Source: a virus. Taken from it: a DNA stretch of 31,541 bases. A model generated the notes under the pieces. That model made no database searches. It had not been told where the DNA came from and was given only the letters and a program-made list of their open reading frames with translations. The position numbers were made by a program, and so were the translations under genes. Positions 1-6,202 of the stretch are shown piece by piece; the stretch's first letter is position 1, and each line of letters begins with the position of its first letter. The stretch spans positions 1 through 31,541 of IMG/VR virus record IMGVR_UViG_3300019776_000060, one strand, 5' to 3'.

Positions 1-1
1 G

Positions 2-103
2 CGTAGATACGCATTAGCAGCAGTAGTAGGAGTAGTGCAAGCAGACGATGATGGTAATGCCGCTTCGTCACCTAAACCAGTAGTAAAAGCAAAGGAAATC
101 TAA
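2..103 (+). CDS. ERF-family single-strand annealing recombinase, C-terminal fragment
   Basis: The last 33 codons of a gene that begins outside the window. The visible part starts [19 protein letters not shown] and ends in a lysine-rich tail. The pattern RRYAL(A/S)A-(L/V)G-(DE)DDDGN is typical of the C-terminal end of the ERF core in phage recombinases of the P22 Erf type, which anneal complementary single strands during phage recombination and replication. Its stop overlaps the next start (TAATG), so the two genes are probably translationally coupled. Only the C-terminus is visible, so the family call rests on this one motif. Confidence 0.7.
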   Translation, partial: RRYALAAVVGVVQADDDGNAASSPKPVVKAKEI

Positions 104-342
104 TGGCCTATGTACCAAAAGAGGGAAGCGGTAGCCTATTTAAAAATGACCGCAAAACGACTGACACGCATCCTGACTATACGGGGTCTATTATGGTCAA
201 TGGGCGTGAACATTACCTATCTGCGTGGGTTAAAGAAGGCAAAAAAGGTAAGTTTTTTAGCGTATCTATTGGCAAAGAAAAACAACCTGTAGGCTTTAAA
301 GAAGCTGGGTCGGATGAAATTCTTAACGATGTTCCGTTTTAA
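103..342 (+). CDS. Small SSB-like protein with acidic DVPF tail
   Basis: A 79-residue protein whose start overlaps the recombinase stop. The middle (about residues 25-60) alternates charged and hydrophobic residues, as expected of a small beta-barrel, with [20 protein letters not shown] as the best-conserved-looking part. The C-terminus ends DEILNDVPF, closely matching the acidic tip (D-D-I-P-F) by which bacterial SSB recruits partner proteins. With a recombinase upstream and a nuclease downstream, a single-strand binding role is likely. The OB fold itself cannot be proved by eye. A good Shine-Dalgarno is absent and the start depends on the TAATG overlap. Confidence 0.6.
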   Translation: MAYVPKEGSGSLFKNDRKTTDTHPDYTGSIMVNGREHYLSAWVKEGKKGKFFSVSIGKEKQPVGFKEAGSDEILNDVPF

Positions 343-349
343 GGAGAAT

Positions 350-481
350 ATGATGAAAAAAGCACTTGTAGCAGCATCAGCATTTTTTGTAATTGGTTTG
401 GCTTCTGCTCAATACGCTAACTGCTGGCAACAGTATGTATGCGGAGGTGGCGGTTGCCAATGGGTCACAATCTGCCGATAG
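350..481 (+). CDS. Small secreted cysteine-rich peptide
   Basis: A 43-codon gene with the ribosome-binding site AAGGAG at 341-346. Either of two adjacent ATGs (350 or 353) could start it. The product has a textbook Sec signal peptide: MMKK, a hydrophobic stretch of about 14 residues, then ASA followed by Q, giving a predicted mature peptide of about 23 residues. The mature part has four cysteines and a GGGG run (YVCGGGGCQW), so one or two disulfides in the periplasm are plausible. I do not recognise the family. It lies between the SSB-like gene and another small gene in an early operon. Confidence 0.6.
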   Translation: MMKKALVAASAFFVIGLASAQYANCWQQYVCGGGGCQWVTICR

Positions 482-490
482 GAGATAGCC

Positions 491-688
491 ATGCTAAGTC
501 ATATCCGCGATGTTATAGGCGATAAGGCCAAGATTTCAACAGAGCCTTTTGGGGTAGATGAAGAAAGACAATTAATAGCATTTGAGGTAAATGACTTAGC
601 TGCTGTCATTAAAGATGTGATTAGGACTTGTGCGGATTGTTGTACAGACCCACAAAGCCGTGAAGCTATACTAGATTTACTTACTTAA
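491..688 (+). CDS. Hypothetical protein, 65 residues
   Basis: A short acidic protein preceded by GGAG at 481-484, seven bases before its ATG. It has no membrane segment. Three cysteines cluster near residues 47-51 (TCADCC). The C-terminal half looks helical. I do not recognise a family. It sits nine bases downstream of the secreted peptide gene and 20 bases upstream of the nuclease gene, so it is probably part of the same early transcript. Confidence 0.55.
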   Translation: MLSHIRDVIGDKAKISTEPFGVDEERQLIAFEVNDLAAVIKDVIRTCADCCTDPQSREAILDLLT

Positions 689-708
689 CGCAGTAAAAAG
701 GGGAAATT

Positions 709-1458
709 ATGTCAGAGCATTGGTATTGTGCCGTTACAGGCGCACCACGATACACAACAATAGGGAAAAATGGAAAAGAACGCAATACCACGCTTAGAGA
801 TGCAAAAGCAGCACCAGGCACTCTCGTACCTTCCGTTTCTACAATTAACAGCCAACTATCTAAGTCTGGATTGGACACATGGAAACAAACCCAAGTCCTT
901 TATGCAGCCACAGAAAACCCAAGATTTGATGGTGAAGATGAAAAAGAATGGGTAGCACGAATCCTAGATTTAGCTAAGAAAAAATCCCAAGATGCAATGG
1001 CTAGAGGAACGCTTGTTCACGACTTCTTAGAATCGTTTTACAGCCAAGAATATTTGCCAGAGATGCCAGCGTATGTCCGCAAAGTAGATGACGCTATAAC
1101 AGCCCATTTTGGCAGTCAGCTATGGATTCCTGAACAAAGCCTAGTTAACGCTCAAGAAGGCTATGGTGGTAAATGCGATTTATATTGCAAGCCAAAAGTA
1201 GACTTTGGTGGGGTAGTTATTGACTTTAAAACTACGGAGAAATCCCCTGGTGAACTAACACCCTACCTAGAGCATACACTACAGCTTGCAGCTTATAGAG
1301 AGGTTCTTGCCCCATCTGCACGATGCGCGAATGTGTACATTAATGGTGAAACAAACGAGGTCGCTATTTATGAGCATAAAGAACAAGACCTTAGAGATGC
1401 CTATCAAATGTTTTTGCATTTGTTGGGAATATACAAACTCAAAACTGGGTTAAACTAA
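709..1458 (+). CDS. PD-(D/E)XK exonuclease (RecB/Cas4-like)
   Basis: A 249-residue nuclease of the PD-(D/E)XK superfamily. In order: GTLVH at about 100-104 (the H of motif I), E142, GGKCDLY with Asp157, VVIDFKTT with Asp172 and Lys174 (the D-X-K metal centre), and QLAAYREVL with Gln192 and Tyr196 (the RecB-type QxxxY motif). All catalytic positions are intact. Its size fits phage recombination exonucleases that resect ends for an annealing protein, which matches the ERF-type gene upstream. The Shine-Dalgarno AAAAGGGGAAA (697-706) is strong and reappears before the gene at 1612. The stop is six bases before a branched RNA structure. Confidence 0.85.
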   Translation: MSEHWYCAVTGAPRYTTIGKNGKERNTTLRDAKAAPGTLVPSVSTINSQLSKSGLDTWKQTQVLYAATENPRFDGEDEKEWVARILDLAKKKSQDAMARGTLVHDFLESFYSQEYLPEMPAYVRKVDDAITAHFGSQLWIPEQSLVNAQEGYGGKCDLYCKPKVDFGGVVIDFKTTEKSPGELTPYLEHTLQLAAYREVLAPSARCANVYINGETNEVAIYEHKEQDLRDAYQMFLHLLGIYKLKTGLN

Positions 1459-1463
1459 ACAAC

Positions 1464-1528
1464 GGGGGCGAGGCGTTTTCCCCTTTCGCCTACCATGTCT
1501 ATCCGTGTAGACCGCCCCCACCTTTTTT
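1464..1528 (+). terminator. Branched (three-way-junction) structured RNA with U-run
   Basis: Three perfectly complementary helices nest here. The outer stem is GGGGGCG 1464-1470 with CGCCCCC 1513-1519. The first inner hairpin is AGGCG 1471-1475 with CGCCT 1487-1491 (loop of 11). The second is GTCTA 1497-1501 with TAGAC 1508-1512 (loop of 6). Five bases (1492-1496) join the inner hairpins, and both others abut the outer stem directly. A run of six T follows at 1523-1528, as in an intrinsic terminator. The first loop contains TTTCCCCTTT (1477-1486), complementary to the ribosome-binding sites of the genes at 709 and 1612. It could be a terminator, a small RNA, or both. Confidence 0.65.
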
Positions 1529-1611
1529 GCATAAAAGCAACACATAGGGTTTTTCCTAGTTTTCACGCCTTGCAAATCAATAGAAACTGTAGTCTTTAAA
1601 GGGGAATTTAA

Positions 1612-1794
1612 ATGAAAAAAGCACCATTTATGGCAACTGTATGTGTGGGTGACACATACTTAGATGTACACGGCTACATTGAGCAAATTGAAGAAGTCTA
1701 TATTCACGATACCAACATTGATGTTACCGAGATGTTGCACTCGCTTAATTGGGATAAATTTGAAGCTAAATTCCATGAGGTGATGTATGCGTGA
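1612..1794 (+). CDS. Hypothetical protein, 60 residues
   Basis: A small acidic protein with a strong Shine-Dalgarno (AAAGGGGAA, 1598-1606) ahead of its ATG. The sequence is hydrophilic with alternating aromatic and acidic residues and no membrane segment. I do not recognise the family. The last eight bases overlap the start of the next gene. It is the first gene after the branched RNA structure, which separates it by about 150 bases from the nuclease gene. I see no convincing promoter in that gap. Confidence 0.55.
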   Translation: MKKAPFMATVCVGDTYLDVHGYIEQIEEVYIHDTNIDVTEMLHSLNWDKFEAKFHEVMYA

Positions 1795-2017
1795 GTTATG
1801 CCCATGCGATAAGTGCGAACTAAAATACAAGTGCGAAGAGGACAATATGGCTTGTCGTGCATTTGCCTACTTTGTGCGGTATGGCACATTTGAGGACTAT
1901 ACAGTCCGTATGCCTACCAAGCAGTTATTCACTAAAATTTTTTATGAAGATGACAGTAATCTAAAAAATTACCTTGTTTCGTTAAAAATTAAAGACCAAA
2001 TGCAGGAGTCGTTATGA
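1787..2017 (+). CDS. Small cysteine-rich, possibly zinc-binding protein
   Basis: A 76-residue protein starting inside the previous gene, with GAGGTGAT as ribosome-binding site. The N-terminus has five cysteines within 19 residues (LCPCDKCELKYKC, then C23), suggesting a metal site, perhaps an iron-sulfur or zinc knuckle. The rest is helical and lysine-rich. The stop overlaps the next start (ATGA). I do not recognise the family. Similar small Cys-cluster proteins are common in phage early regions and some bind host polymerase or nucleases, but nothing here shows which. Confidence 0.55.
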   Translation: MRELCPCDKCELKYKCEEDNMACRAFAYFVRYGTFEDYTVRMPTKQLFTKIFYEDDSNLKNYLVSLKIKDQMQESL

Positions 2018-2157
2018 ATGAACCCATGACATTGCGTGAAATAGCAGAAGTTGAAGGCATTAGCCATCAAGCAGTAACAGAAATACTAGAACGGGCTTAT
2101 AAAAAAATTCGCAGAATTTTAAAAGACAGAGGCATCCGATTAGAGGATTTAGTATGA
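2014..2157 (+). CDS. Sigma-70 region 4-like mini-protein
   Basis: A 47-residue protein that overlaps both neighbours by ATGA, so it sits in a fully coupled translational chain. Residues 5-38 read MTLREIAEVEGISHQAVTEI and continue into an arginine/lysine-rich helix. This matches the helix-turn-helix of sigma-70 region 4 (TLREIA-G-S-AV-I-RA-K-RR), which contacts the -35 element. No other sigma region is present, so it cannot be a complete sigma factor. It may bind DNA, or dock on polymerase the way anti-sigma or co-activator proteins do. The domain match is clear; the role is inference. Confidence 0.7.
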   Translation: MNEPMTLREIAEVEGISHQAVTEILERAYKKIRRILKDRGIRLEDLV

Positions 2158-2378
2158 ATAATGAACCAGTAGCGTATTTTGCAAAAGATGAATTTGGTTG
2201 GTGGGCTGAAACTGATAAAGAAAGTGGAGTGCCTTTTTACACCCATCCAGCAAAGACACTAACAGATGAGGAAATATTAGAATTGACTAAGGATTCCACC
2301 ATATTTGAATATCGTGAATTTGATGATGACATGGTTAGGTTTGCTAGAGCAATACTAAGAAAGGCACAAGAGAAATGA
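2154..2378 (+). CDS. Conserved phage hypothetical protein (YTHP motif)
   Basis: A 74-residue acidic protein that overlaps genes on both sides by ATGA. It starts NNEPVAYF, has VPFYTHPAKTLTDEEI in the middle and ends in a basic helix (FARAILRKAQEK). Proteins with an EPVAY start, an LYTHP-like motif and a TDEEI segment are common in phages of Gram-negative bacteria, but I know of no established function. It is intact. No catalytic residues are obvious. Confidence 0.6.
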   Translation: MNNEPVAYFAKDEFGWWAETDKESGVPFYTHPAKTLTDEEILELTKDSTIFEYREFDDDMVRFARAILRKAQEK

Positions 2379-3154
2379 ATCCAATCGCATTTGTAGTGAC
2401 ATCAACTAACCAAGGCACTTTAATTATCAATAAAAACGACTACAAAATGGTTGAAGATGGCAAAGGGTTTGGTGTAGGGTTTTCCCTAATGAATACAGGC
2501 AGCTACGACCAGATTGAAGTGGACTTTTTAAAAGCCATTTTGATTAGAAGGCGTGAGTTGTTTGGCGATGGCGTAATAGCCGTAGATTGCGGTGCAAACA
2601 TTGGGGTGCATACAGTCCAATGGGGGCGTTTAATGACCACTTGGGGTCATGTCGTGTCCATAGAAGCACAAGAGAAAATTTACTACGCTTTGTGCGGAAA
2701 TATCGCGATTAATAATTGCTTTAATGTTACCGCTAAAAATCTAGCTGTAGGCGCAGAAAAAGGTAGTCTTATCATCCCAGAGCCTAACTACTATGCACCA
2801 GGTTCTTATGGTTCTTTGGAATTAAGAGAGCACCCTGATAAAGAGGATATAGGCCAACAAATTACTTCCAAAAAAGAAGTGGGCATGATTACCCTTGATT
2901 CAATTGGATTTAAACGCTGCGACCTGATTAAGATTGATGTAGAGCGCATGGAGCATGAAGTCTTAGCTGGCGCATGGAAAACCATAGACCAATTTAAGCC
3001 TGTATTGTTTATTGAAGTAGCTAAATGCGTAGATTTAACTGAAGTTTTAGCAAATCATGGTTACAAAACATACCCATTGGGGGCAAATACATTAGCAGTA
3101 CATGAATCTGACCCAATGAAAGTCACAATCACAGAAGGGGGAATATCAATATGA
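2375..3154 (+). CDS. FkbM-family SAM-dependent methyltransferase
   Basis: A 259-residue class I methyltransferase. The SAM-binding motif AVDCGANIGVHT (69-80) has the usual D-x-G-x-N-x-G pattern, the acidic SIEAQ follows at 95-99, and the FkbM signature LIKIDVERMEHEVLAGA lies at about 184-200. The family consensus there is IDVEG, so Arg191 replaces the usual glycine. FkbM enzymes usually O-methylate sugars or other small hydroxyl substrates. In phages they are linked to glycan or virion modification, but the substrate here is unknown. The gene overlaps the one before by ATGA and the one after by ATGA, so it is expressed with the early genes. Confidence 0.85.
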   Translation: MNPIAFVVTSTNQGTLIINKNDYKMVEDGKGFGVGFSLMNTGSYDQIEVDFLKAILIRRRELFGDGVIAVDCGANIGVHTVQWGRLMTTWGHVVSIEAQEKIYYALCGNIAINNCFNVTAKNLAVGAEKGSLIIPEPNYYAPGSYGSLELREHPDKEDIGQQITSKKEVGMITLDSIGFKRCDLIKIDVERMEHEVLAGAWKTIDQFKPVLFIEVAKCVDLTEVLANHGYKTYPLGANTLAVHESDPMKVTITEGGISI

Positions 3155-3333
3155 GCACAAGGTCATTTGGAAAAGTTGGAAAAACTTACCATAGCGCTTC
3201 TGAGGCGTTTAAAGACGCTAGTTACGCCACAGGTATAGAAATGCCTTTAGAAAGCGAATACAGCCACATTTGGGCTGTTTTAGGGGCAATTACAGCATTA
3301 GCCTTAATTGTTTGGGTATCTACCCGTTTTTAA
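3151..3333 (+). CDS. Small C-terminally anchored membrane protein
   Basis: A 60-residue protein with a hydrophilic first two thirds and one C-terminal hydrophobic helix (IWAVLGAITALALIVWVSTRF, about residues 40-58), so it is probably a tail-anchored inner-membrane protein. It starts inside the methyltransferase stop (ATGA). Its last 14 bases overlap the end of the convergent endolysin gene on the other strand, marking the junction between early and late blocks. No family recognised. It might be an extra lysis or superinfection-exclusion protein, but this is a guess from position and topology. Confidence 0.6.
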   Translation: MSTRSFGKVGKTYHSASEAFKDASYATGIEMPLESEYSHIWAVLGAITALALIVWVSTRF

Positions 3334-3835
3334 TCATTTGTAATGCTTCAGATTCTTCTCTGTCTACTCTGGCAAGCCATCCCTTGCCAAAGACAGGGAA
3401 GCTCTTTAATGTGCGATAGTATTCCCGCCTAGCCTCTGAGAATTTAGTGATAAGAGTTGCAATATTACTGTTTCGAATCTGCTCTCTTGTTCGACTTCCA
3501 ATAACTCCGTCAGATACGCATCCAATAGCTTGTTGAAGCAATTTAACGCTTCTTCCTGGGCCTGACATAACCCCTGCGGAAAACATAAGATAGTTGAGTC
3601 CCCTAGGCAATACTCCTGCATAACAAGGTCTCCAGTATTTCTGTTCGTAAAAAGGTTCTACCATCTCAGGTGTTAGTTTACGCATAAACTTTTCGTCTAC
3701 ATCGTGTCCTAACCATTCTTCTAACGACTTTTGGGTAACCCCAAGGTTGGTTCTTCCCCCTGAGTCACGAGGGTCATCAACATAACCACCTTCTGATTTT
3801 AATACTAAGTCTAAGCACTCTTTAAAATCGTTCAT
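3320..3835 (-). CDS. GH108-type N-acetylmuramidase endolysin
   Basis: A 171-residue peptidoglycan hydrolase. The N-terminus has the GH108 signature: SEGGYVDDPRDSGG with catalytic Glu15, then TNLGVTQ (the family usually shows TKYGIT or TKFGIT). A middle motif SAGVMSGPGRSVKLLQQAIG matches the structural core of the family, and the C-terminal third corresponds to the associated peptidoglycan-binding region. There is no signal peptide or membrane helix, so it needs the holin for release. The start overlaps the i-spanin stop (ATGA). It is the last gene of the late transcript. Confidence 0.9.
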   Translation of the reverse strand: MNDFKECLDLVLKSEGGYVDDPRDSGGRTNLGVTQKSLEEWLGHDVDEKFMRKLTPEMVEPFYEQKYWRPCYAGVLPRGLNYLMFSAGVMSGPGRSVKLLQQAIGCVSDGVIGSRTREQIRNSNIATLITKFSEARREYYRTLKSFPVFGKGWLARVDREESEALQMIKNG

Positions 3836-4221
3836 TTAATGCCTATTTGAGCGTTTAACCAATCTTGTAAGCTGACTAATTGTTGCGTTGTATAGGCGCA
3901 AGCAAGTAACTGGTCGGAGGCGCTTTCATTAACTCCGTTGGAGGGGTTGGAAATGCTGGGCAATTTACCGCTACTGGGCTGGCGCAACCCACCATAATAA
4001 CTGCGCAAAGCAGACAACTTAGCTTCGTATTCATTCTGTATTCCTTTAGTTACGAGTTCCTGCTGTGACCGAATGGATTTAACTTTTTCTTCTTGGGTTT
4101 TTGCGACAATTTCAACTTCTTTTTTATAGTTGAGATAGCGATTGTTCCCCGCCCAAAAACCACTACCAAACAAAACAGTAGCAATACAAGCGATAAAAAT
4201 AAGTCTGCCATAGTCAATCAT
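3832..4221 (-). CDS. Rz: i-spanin (Rz-like)
   Basis: A 129-residue inner-membrane spanin. An N-terminal signal-anchor helix (LIFIACIATVLFGSGFWAG, about 7-25) is followed by a charged helical region (KKEVEIVAKTQEEKVKSIRS) that would form the periplasmic coiled coil. The C-terminal block ACAYTTQQLVSLQDWLNAQ is typical of Rz-type proteins of beta- and gammaproteobacterial phages. It joins an outer-membrane partner to fuse the two membranes at the end of lysis. The partner, Rz1, is encoded entirely within this gene in another frame. It overlaps both neighbours by ATGA. Confidence 0.85.
   Translation of the reverse strand: MIDYGRLIFIACIATVLFGSGFWAGNNRYLNYKKEVEIVAKTQEEKVKSIRSQQELVTKGIQNEYEAKLSALRSYYGGLRQPSSGKLPSISNPSNGVNESASDQLLACAYTTQQLVSLQDWLNAQIGIK
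3876..4034 (-). CDS. Rz1: o-spanin lipoprotein (Rz1-like), nested in Rz
   Basis: A 52-residue lipoprotein encoded wholly inside the i-spanin gene in a different reading frame. It begins MNTKLSCLLCAVIMVGC, a short signal peptide with lipobox VGC and lipidated Cys17, and continues into a proline-rich mature part (CPAFPTPPTE, KAPPTSY). Lipobox plus proline-rich tail plus nesting in Rz is the classic lambda Rz/Rz1 arrangement. An AAAGGAA ribosome-binding site lies seven bases before the ATG. After lipidation it would sit in the inner leaflet of the outer membrane and pair with Rz. Confidence 0.88.
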   Translation of the reverse strand: MNTKLSCLLCAVIMVGCASPVAVNCPAFPTPPTELMKAPPTSYLLAPIQRNN

Positions 4222-4766
4222 CTAAACCCCGATATTCTAGGTGAAAACACAAAGGTGCATTGCCATGTATCAGTAGGCTTTACATTTGGGTCAGCCAATC
4301 CAGCAATTCCCCAACCAATATTAATATAGATACACCGATTAGTATTGAAGATACGAACCACAGCGCGGAATAAAAATAGTCCATTAACCCGAATGAAACA
4401 ATGTCCTTCTTTCGCATTGTCATTGTCCTTAATTGTAGGGTCACCGCTAACTATTACTGTATAAGGTGCGTTTAAATATTTGATTGCAAAGGAATAAGCA
4501 GGGTTTCTGCATAGCCATTTAACCTTTGACCAATAGCTTCTGCCGTTGATTCGTTCAAAAGTAGCATCACCATCAAGCGAATTGTCAGGAGTGTCAAACC
4601 AAGTTAGCCATGTAGGAAGTCGTGGGCCTCTACCACAAACACTATGATTGTCTAACCAACCGTCTTTTTGTATTGCAAATAAAGGCAAAATGATACTTAA
4701 AGGTATCGAAATAGCGGTCAGAATTAAACTTATAGGTACTAAAACGATGTATTGTAAATAAATCAT
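4218..4766 (-). CDS. Lysis-cassette membrane protein of unknown function
   Basis: A 182-residue protein with a long hydrophobic N-terminus (about residues 3-32, possibly one or two helices) and a soluble C-terminal part rich in W, N and D. The segment LTWFDTPDNSLDGD (about 54-67) and RNPAYSFA (about 87-94) look like conserved landmarks of a phage family found beside holins and endolysins, but I know no function for it. It lies between the holin and the spanin genes, with ATGA overlaps on both sides, so a role in lysis or its timing is plausible. Confidence 0.65.
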   Translation of the reverse strand: MIYLQYIVLVPISLILTAISIPLSIILPLFAIQKDGWLDNHSVCGRGPRLPTWLTWFDTPDNSLDGDATFERINGRSYWSKVKWLCRNPAYSFAIKYLNAPYTVIVSGDPTIKDNDNAKEGHCFIRVNGLFLFRAVVRIFNTNRCIYINIGWGIAGLADPNVKPTDTWQCTFVFSPRISGFR

Positions 4767-5074
4767 TCTGGGAACTTTTTAGCTAACCATTCTTCAAATA
4801 AAAGGATTGCTCGGCTACCCATGTGACCTGATACACCTACTAATGCTGCTGTGATTAATGGGGAGATATTAGCGTTTTCGCATAGCCAAAAAGTAATGAC
4901 ACCTGCAAATGCAGAGGTGGCAATTTCTCCCATAAACTCAGCAATATTAAATGCTCTAGCGTAGCCTTTTTTAACTTTATTAATAAAGCTAACTACACCG
5001 CCAAGAGAAGAAAGACCAAATACCCACAGGTAGGTCAATAAAGAGTAGGATGTCGGGTCTTTTTCAGGCATCAT
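4763..5074 (-). CDS. Holin, LydA-like
   Basis: A 103-residue membrane protein with about three hydrophobic helices: LLTYLWVFGLSSLGGVVSFI (12-31), a second around 48-65, and ISPLITAALVGVSGHMGSRA (70-89). The SGHMGSRA motif followed by an amphipathic tail resembles the P1 LydA-type holin family, which opens the inner membrane for the endolysin. A second ATG directly after the first (MMP) gives two possible starts one codon apart. It overlaps the previous gene by three bases and the next by ATGA, and the spanins and muramidase follow. Confidence 0.78.
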   Translation of the reverse strand: MMPEKDPTSYSLLTYLWVFGLSSLGGVVSFINKVKKGYARAFNIAEFMGEIATSAFAGVITFWLCENANISPLITAALVGVSGHMGSRAILLFEEWLAKKFPE

Positions 5075-5235
5075 TTCTTCTTTCTCACAGTCGTTTTCTT
5101 AGCGACTTTAGCAACAGGCTTTTCAAAGTCAGGGGCAACATAGTCTTTTTGCGTAGCAGGGAAAGGCCATGTAGTTTCTACAGAAACTTTAGGCATATAG
5201 CCAATTTTGTCAAATAACCAAGTAACTAGAAACAT
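5071..5235 (-). CDS. Small basic protein, 54 residues
   Basis: A short protein between the tail fibre and the holin. It begins MFLVTWLFDKIGYMPK, has a central proline/aromatic part (TWPFPATQKDYVAPDF) and ends in a lysine/arginine-rich tail (VAKKTTVRKKK). The stop overlaps the holin start. No signal peptide or clear membrane helix. I do not recognise a function. Short genes starting W-L-x-D-K-x-G-Y occur next to fibre and lysis genes in other podophages, which supports its being real. The stop and start overlaps fit the operon pattern. Confidence 0.6.
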   Translation of the reverse strand: MFLVTWLFDKIGYMPKVSVETTWPFPATQKDYVAPDFEKPVAKVAKKTTVRKKK

Positions 5236-5240
5236 AATTT

Positions 5241-6200
5241 TTACTCGTAAAGTATATTAATTAAACCAGCGTCAAAAGTGTCTGTGCCGTTTCCTGTAGT
5301 AATACGAACTCGGTCTAATGCGCCACTAAGAGCAGGTGAAGTGCCTGAGCCAACAAATCCAGTACTATTTACATTTATAAAATTAGCATTGCTATTTGAA
5401 ATCCAAGTATTAGAGCCAATTAAAGTTAAAACAACAGTCCCTGATAATGTATTTGCTGCTGCTGCTGTTGTTGTTACAAAAATTAACCCAGTTGTAATAA
5501 TTGTTGAGTTTGTAGTGCCAGTCCATGATTGACTAGCATATCCTGTTGTTGATACGCTTCCTGAACCAACTTGGACTAATAATGTAGAAGCTGCATTAGT
5601 AGAAATACCATTAAACATTACAGTAATGCGCTTAACCCAACTAGGTATGCCAGTAAAATCAATGGATGTTCCGCTTGTAGAAGCTACGGCTGTTGATGCG
5701 GTTATTGCGCTGTTTTGACCAGAAATAACTACAGTACCAGTAGCAGCTGGAAAAGTTGCTGTATTAGTTCCAGCAATAGCGGTTGCTGCTAATGTTAAAG
5801 TTCCAGATGTTGCCCCAGTAACAACTAAAGATGATGTTTTTACAGAAGATGGGGTTGTTGCTCCTATGGTGGTTGCATTAATAGCACCTCCTGTAATAGC
5901 AACAGAACTAGCAGATTGGGTGGAAATAGTGCCTAATCCTAAGCTTGATATTGCCGTATCGGTGTATGTTTTTGTAGCAGCGTCTTGAGGGTTTGCTGGG
6001 TCTGCAAGGTTAACAATTTTATTAGTAGCCATATTTAAATTGGCTGACATTGGGGTTTGACCATCAGAAGCAACACTTCCTGTTAATGCTCCAGCAATAT
6101 CACTTAATGTAGTATTAGCCCATGTTGTTGATATTGTTGTGCCTGTAACTACTGGATTACCAGCAGGTAGATTATAAGTGCCTGAGCCATTTCGGGACAT
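5241..6200 (-). CDS. Tail fibre-like protein
   Basis: A 319-residue virion protein, Ser/Thr/Ala/Gly-rich and without cysteine. The first 70 residues (NGSGTYNLPAGNPVV, then TTISTTWANTTLSDIAGAL, then MSANLNMATNKIVNLADP) are a common attachment-domain pattern in phage fibre proteins. It continues with A/T/S repeats typical of a beta-helical shaft, then a C-terminal domain with IPSWVKRITVMFNGIS. It is encoded far from the two larger fibre genes (21016-25305), close to the lysis genes. Receptor binding is likely but cannot be read from the sequence. The start is supported by AAGGAAA at 6209-6215. Confidence 0.75.
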   Translation of the reverse strand: MSRNGSGTYNLPAGNPVVTGTTISTTWANTTLSDIAGALTGSVASDGQTPMSANLNMATNKIVNLADPANPQDAATKTYTDTAISSLGLGTISTQSASSVAITGGAINATTIGATTPSSVKTSSLVVTGATSGTLTLAATAIAGTNTATFPAATGTVVISGQNSAITASTAVASTSGTSIDFTGIPSWVKRITVMFNGISTNAASTLLVQVGSGSVSTTGYASQSWTGTTNSTIITTGLIFVTTTAAAANTLSGTVVLTLIGSNTWISNSNANFINVNSTGFVGSGTSPALSGALDRVRITTGNGTDTFDAGLINILYE

Positions 6201-6202
6201 GG

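Noticed and set aside
1530-1611. Possible promoter for the genes after the branched RNA (TTGCAA near 1570)
   Set aside because: No acceptable -10 box at 16-18 bases; the candidates are weaker than the chance background of AT-rich sequence.
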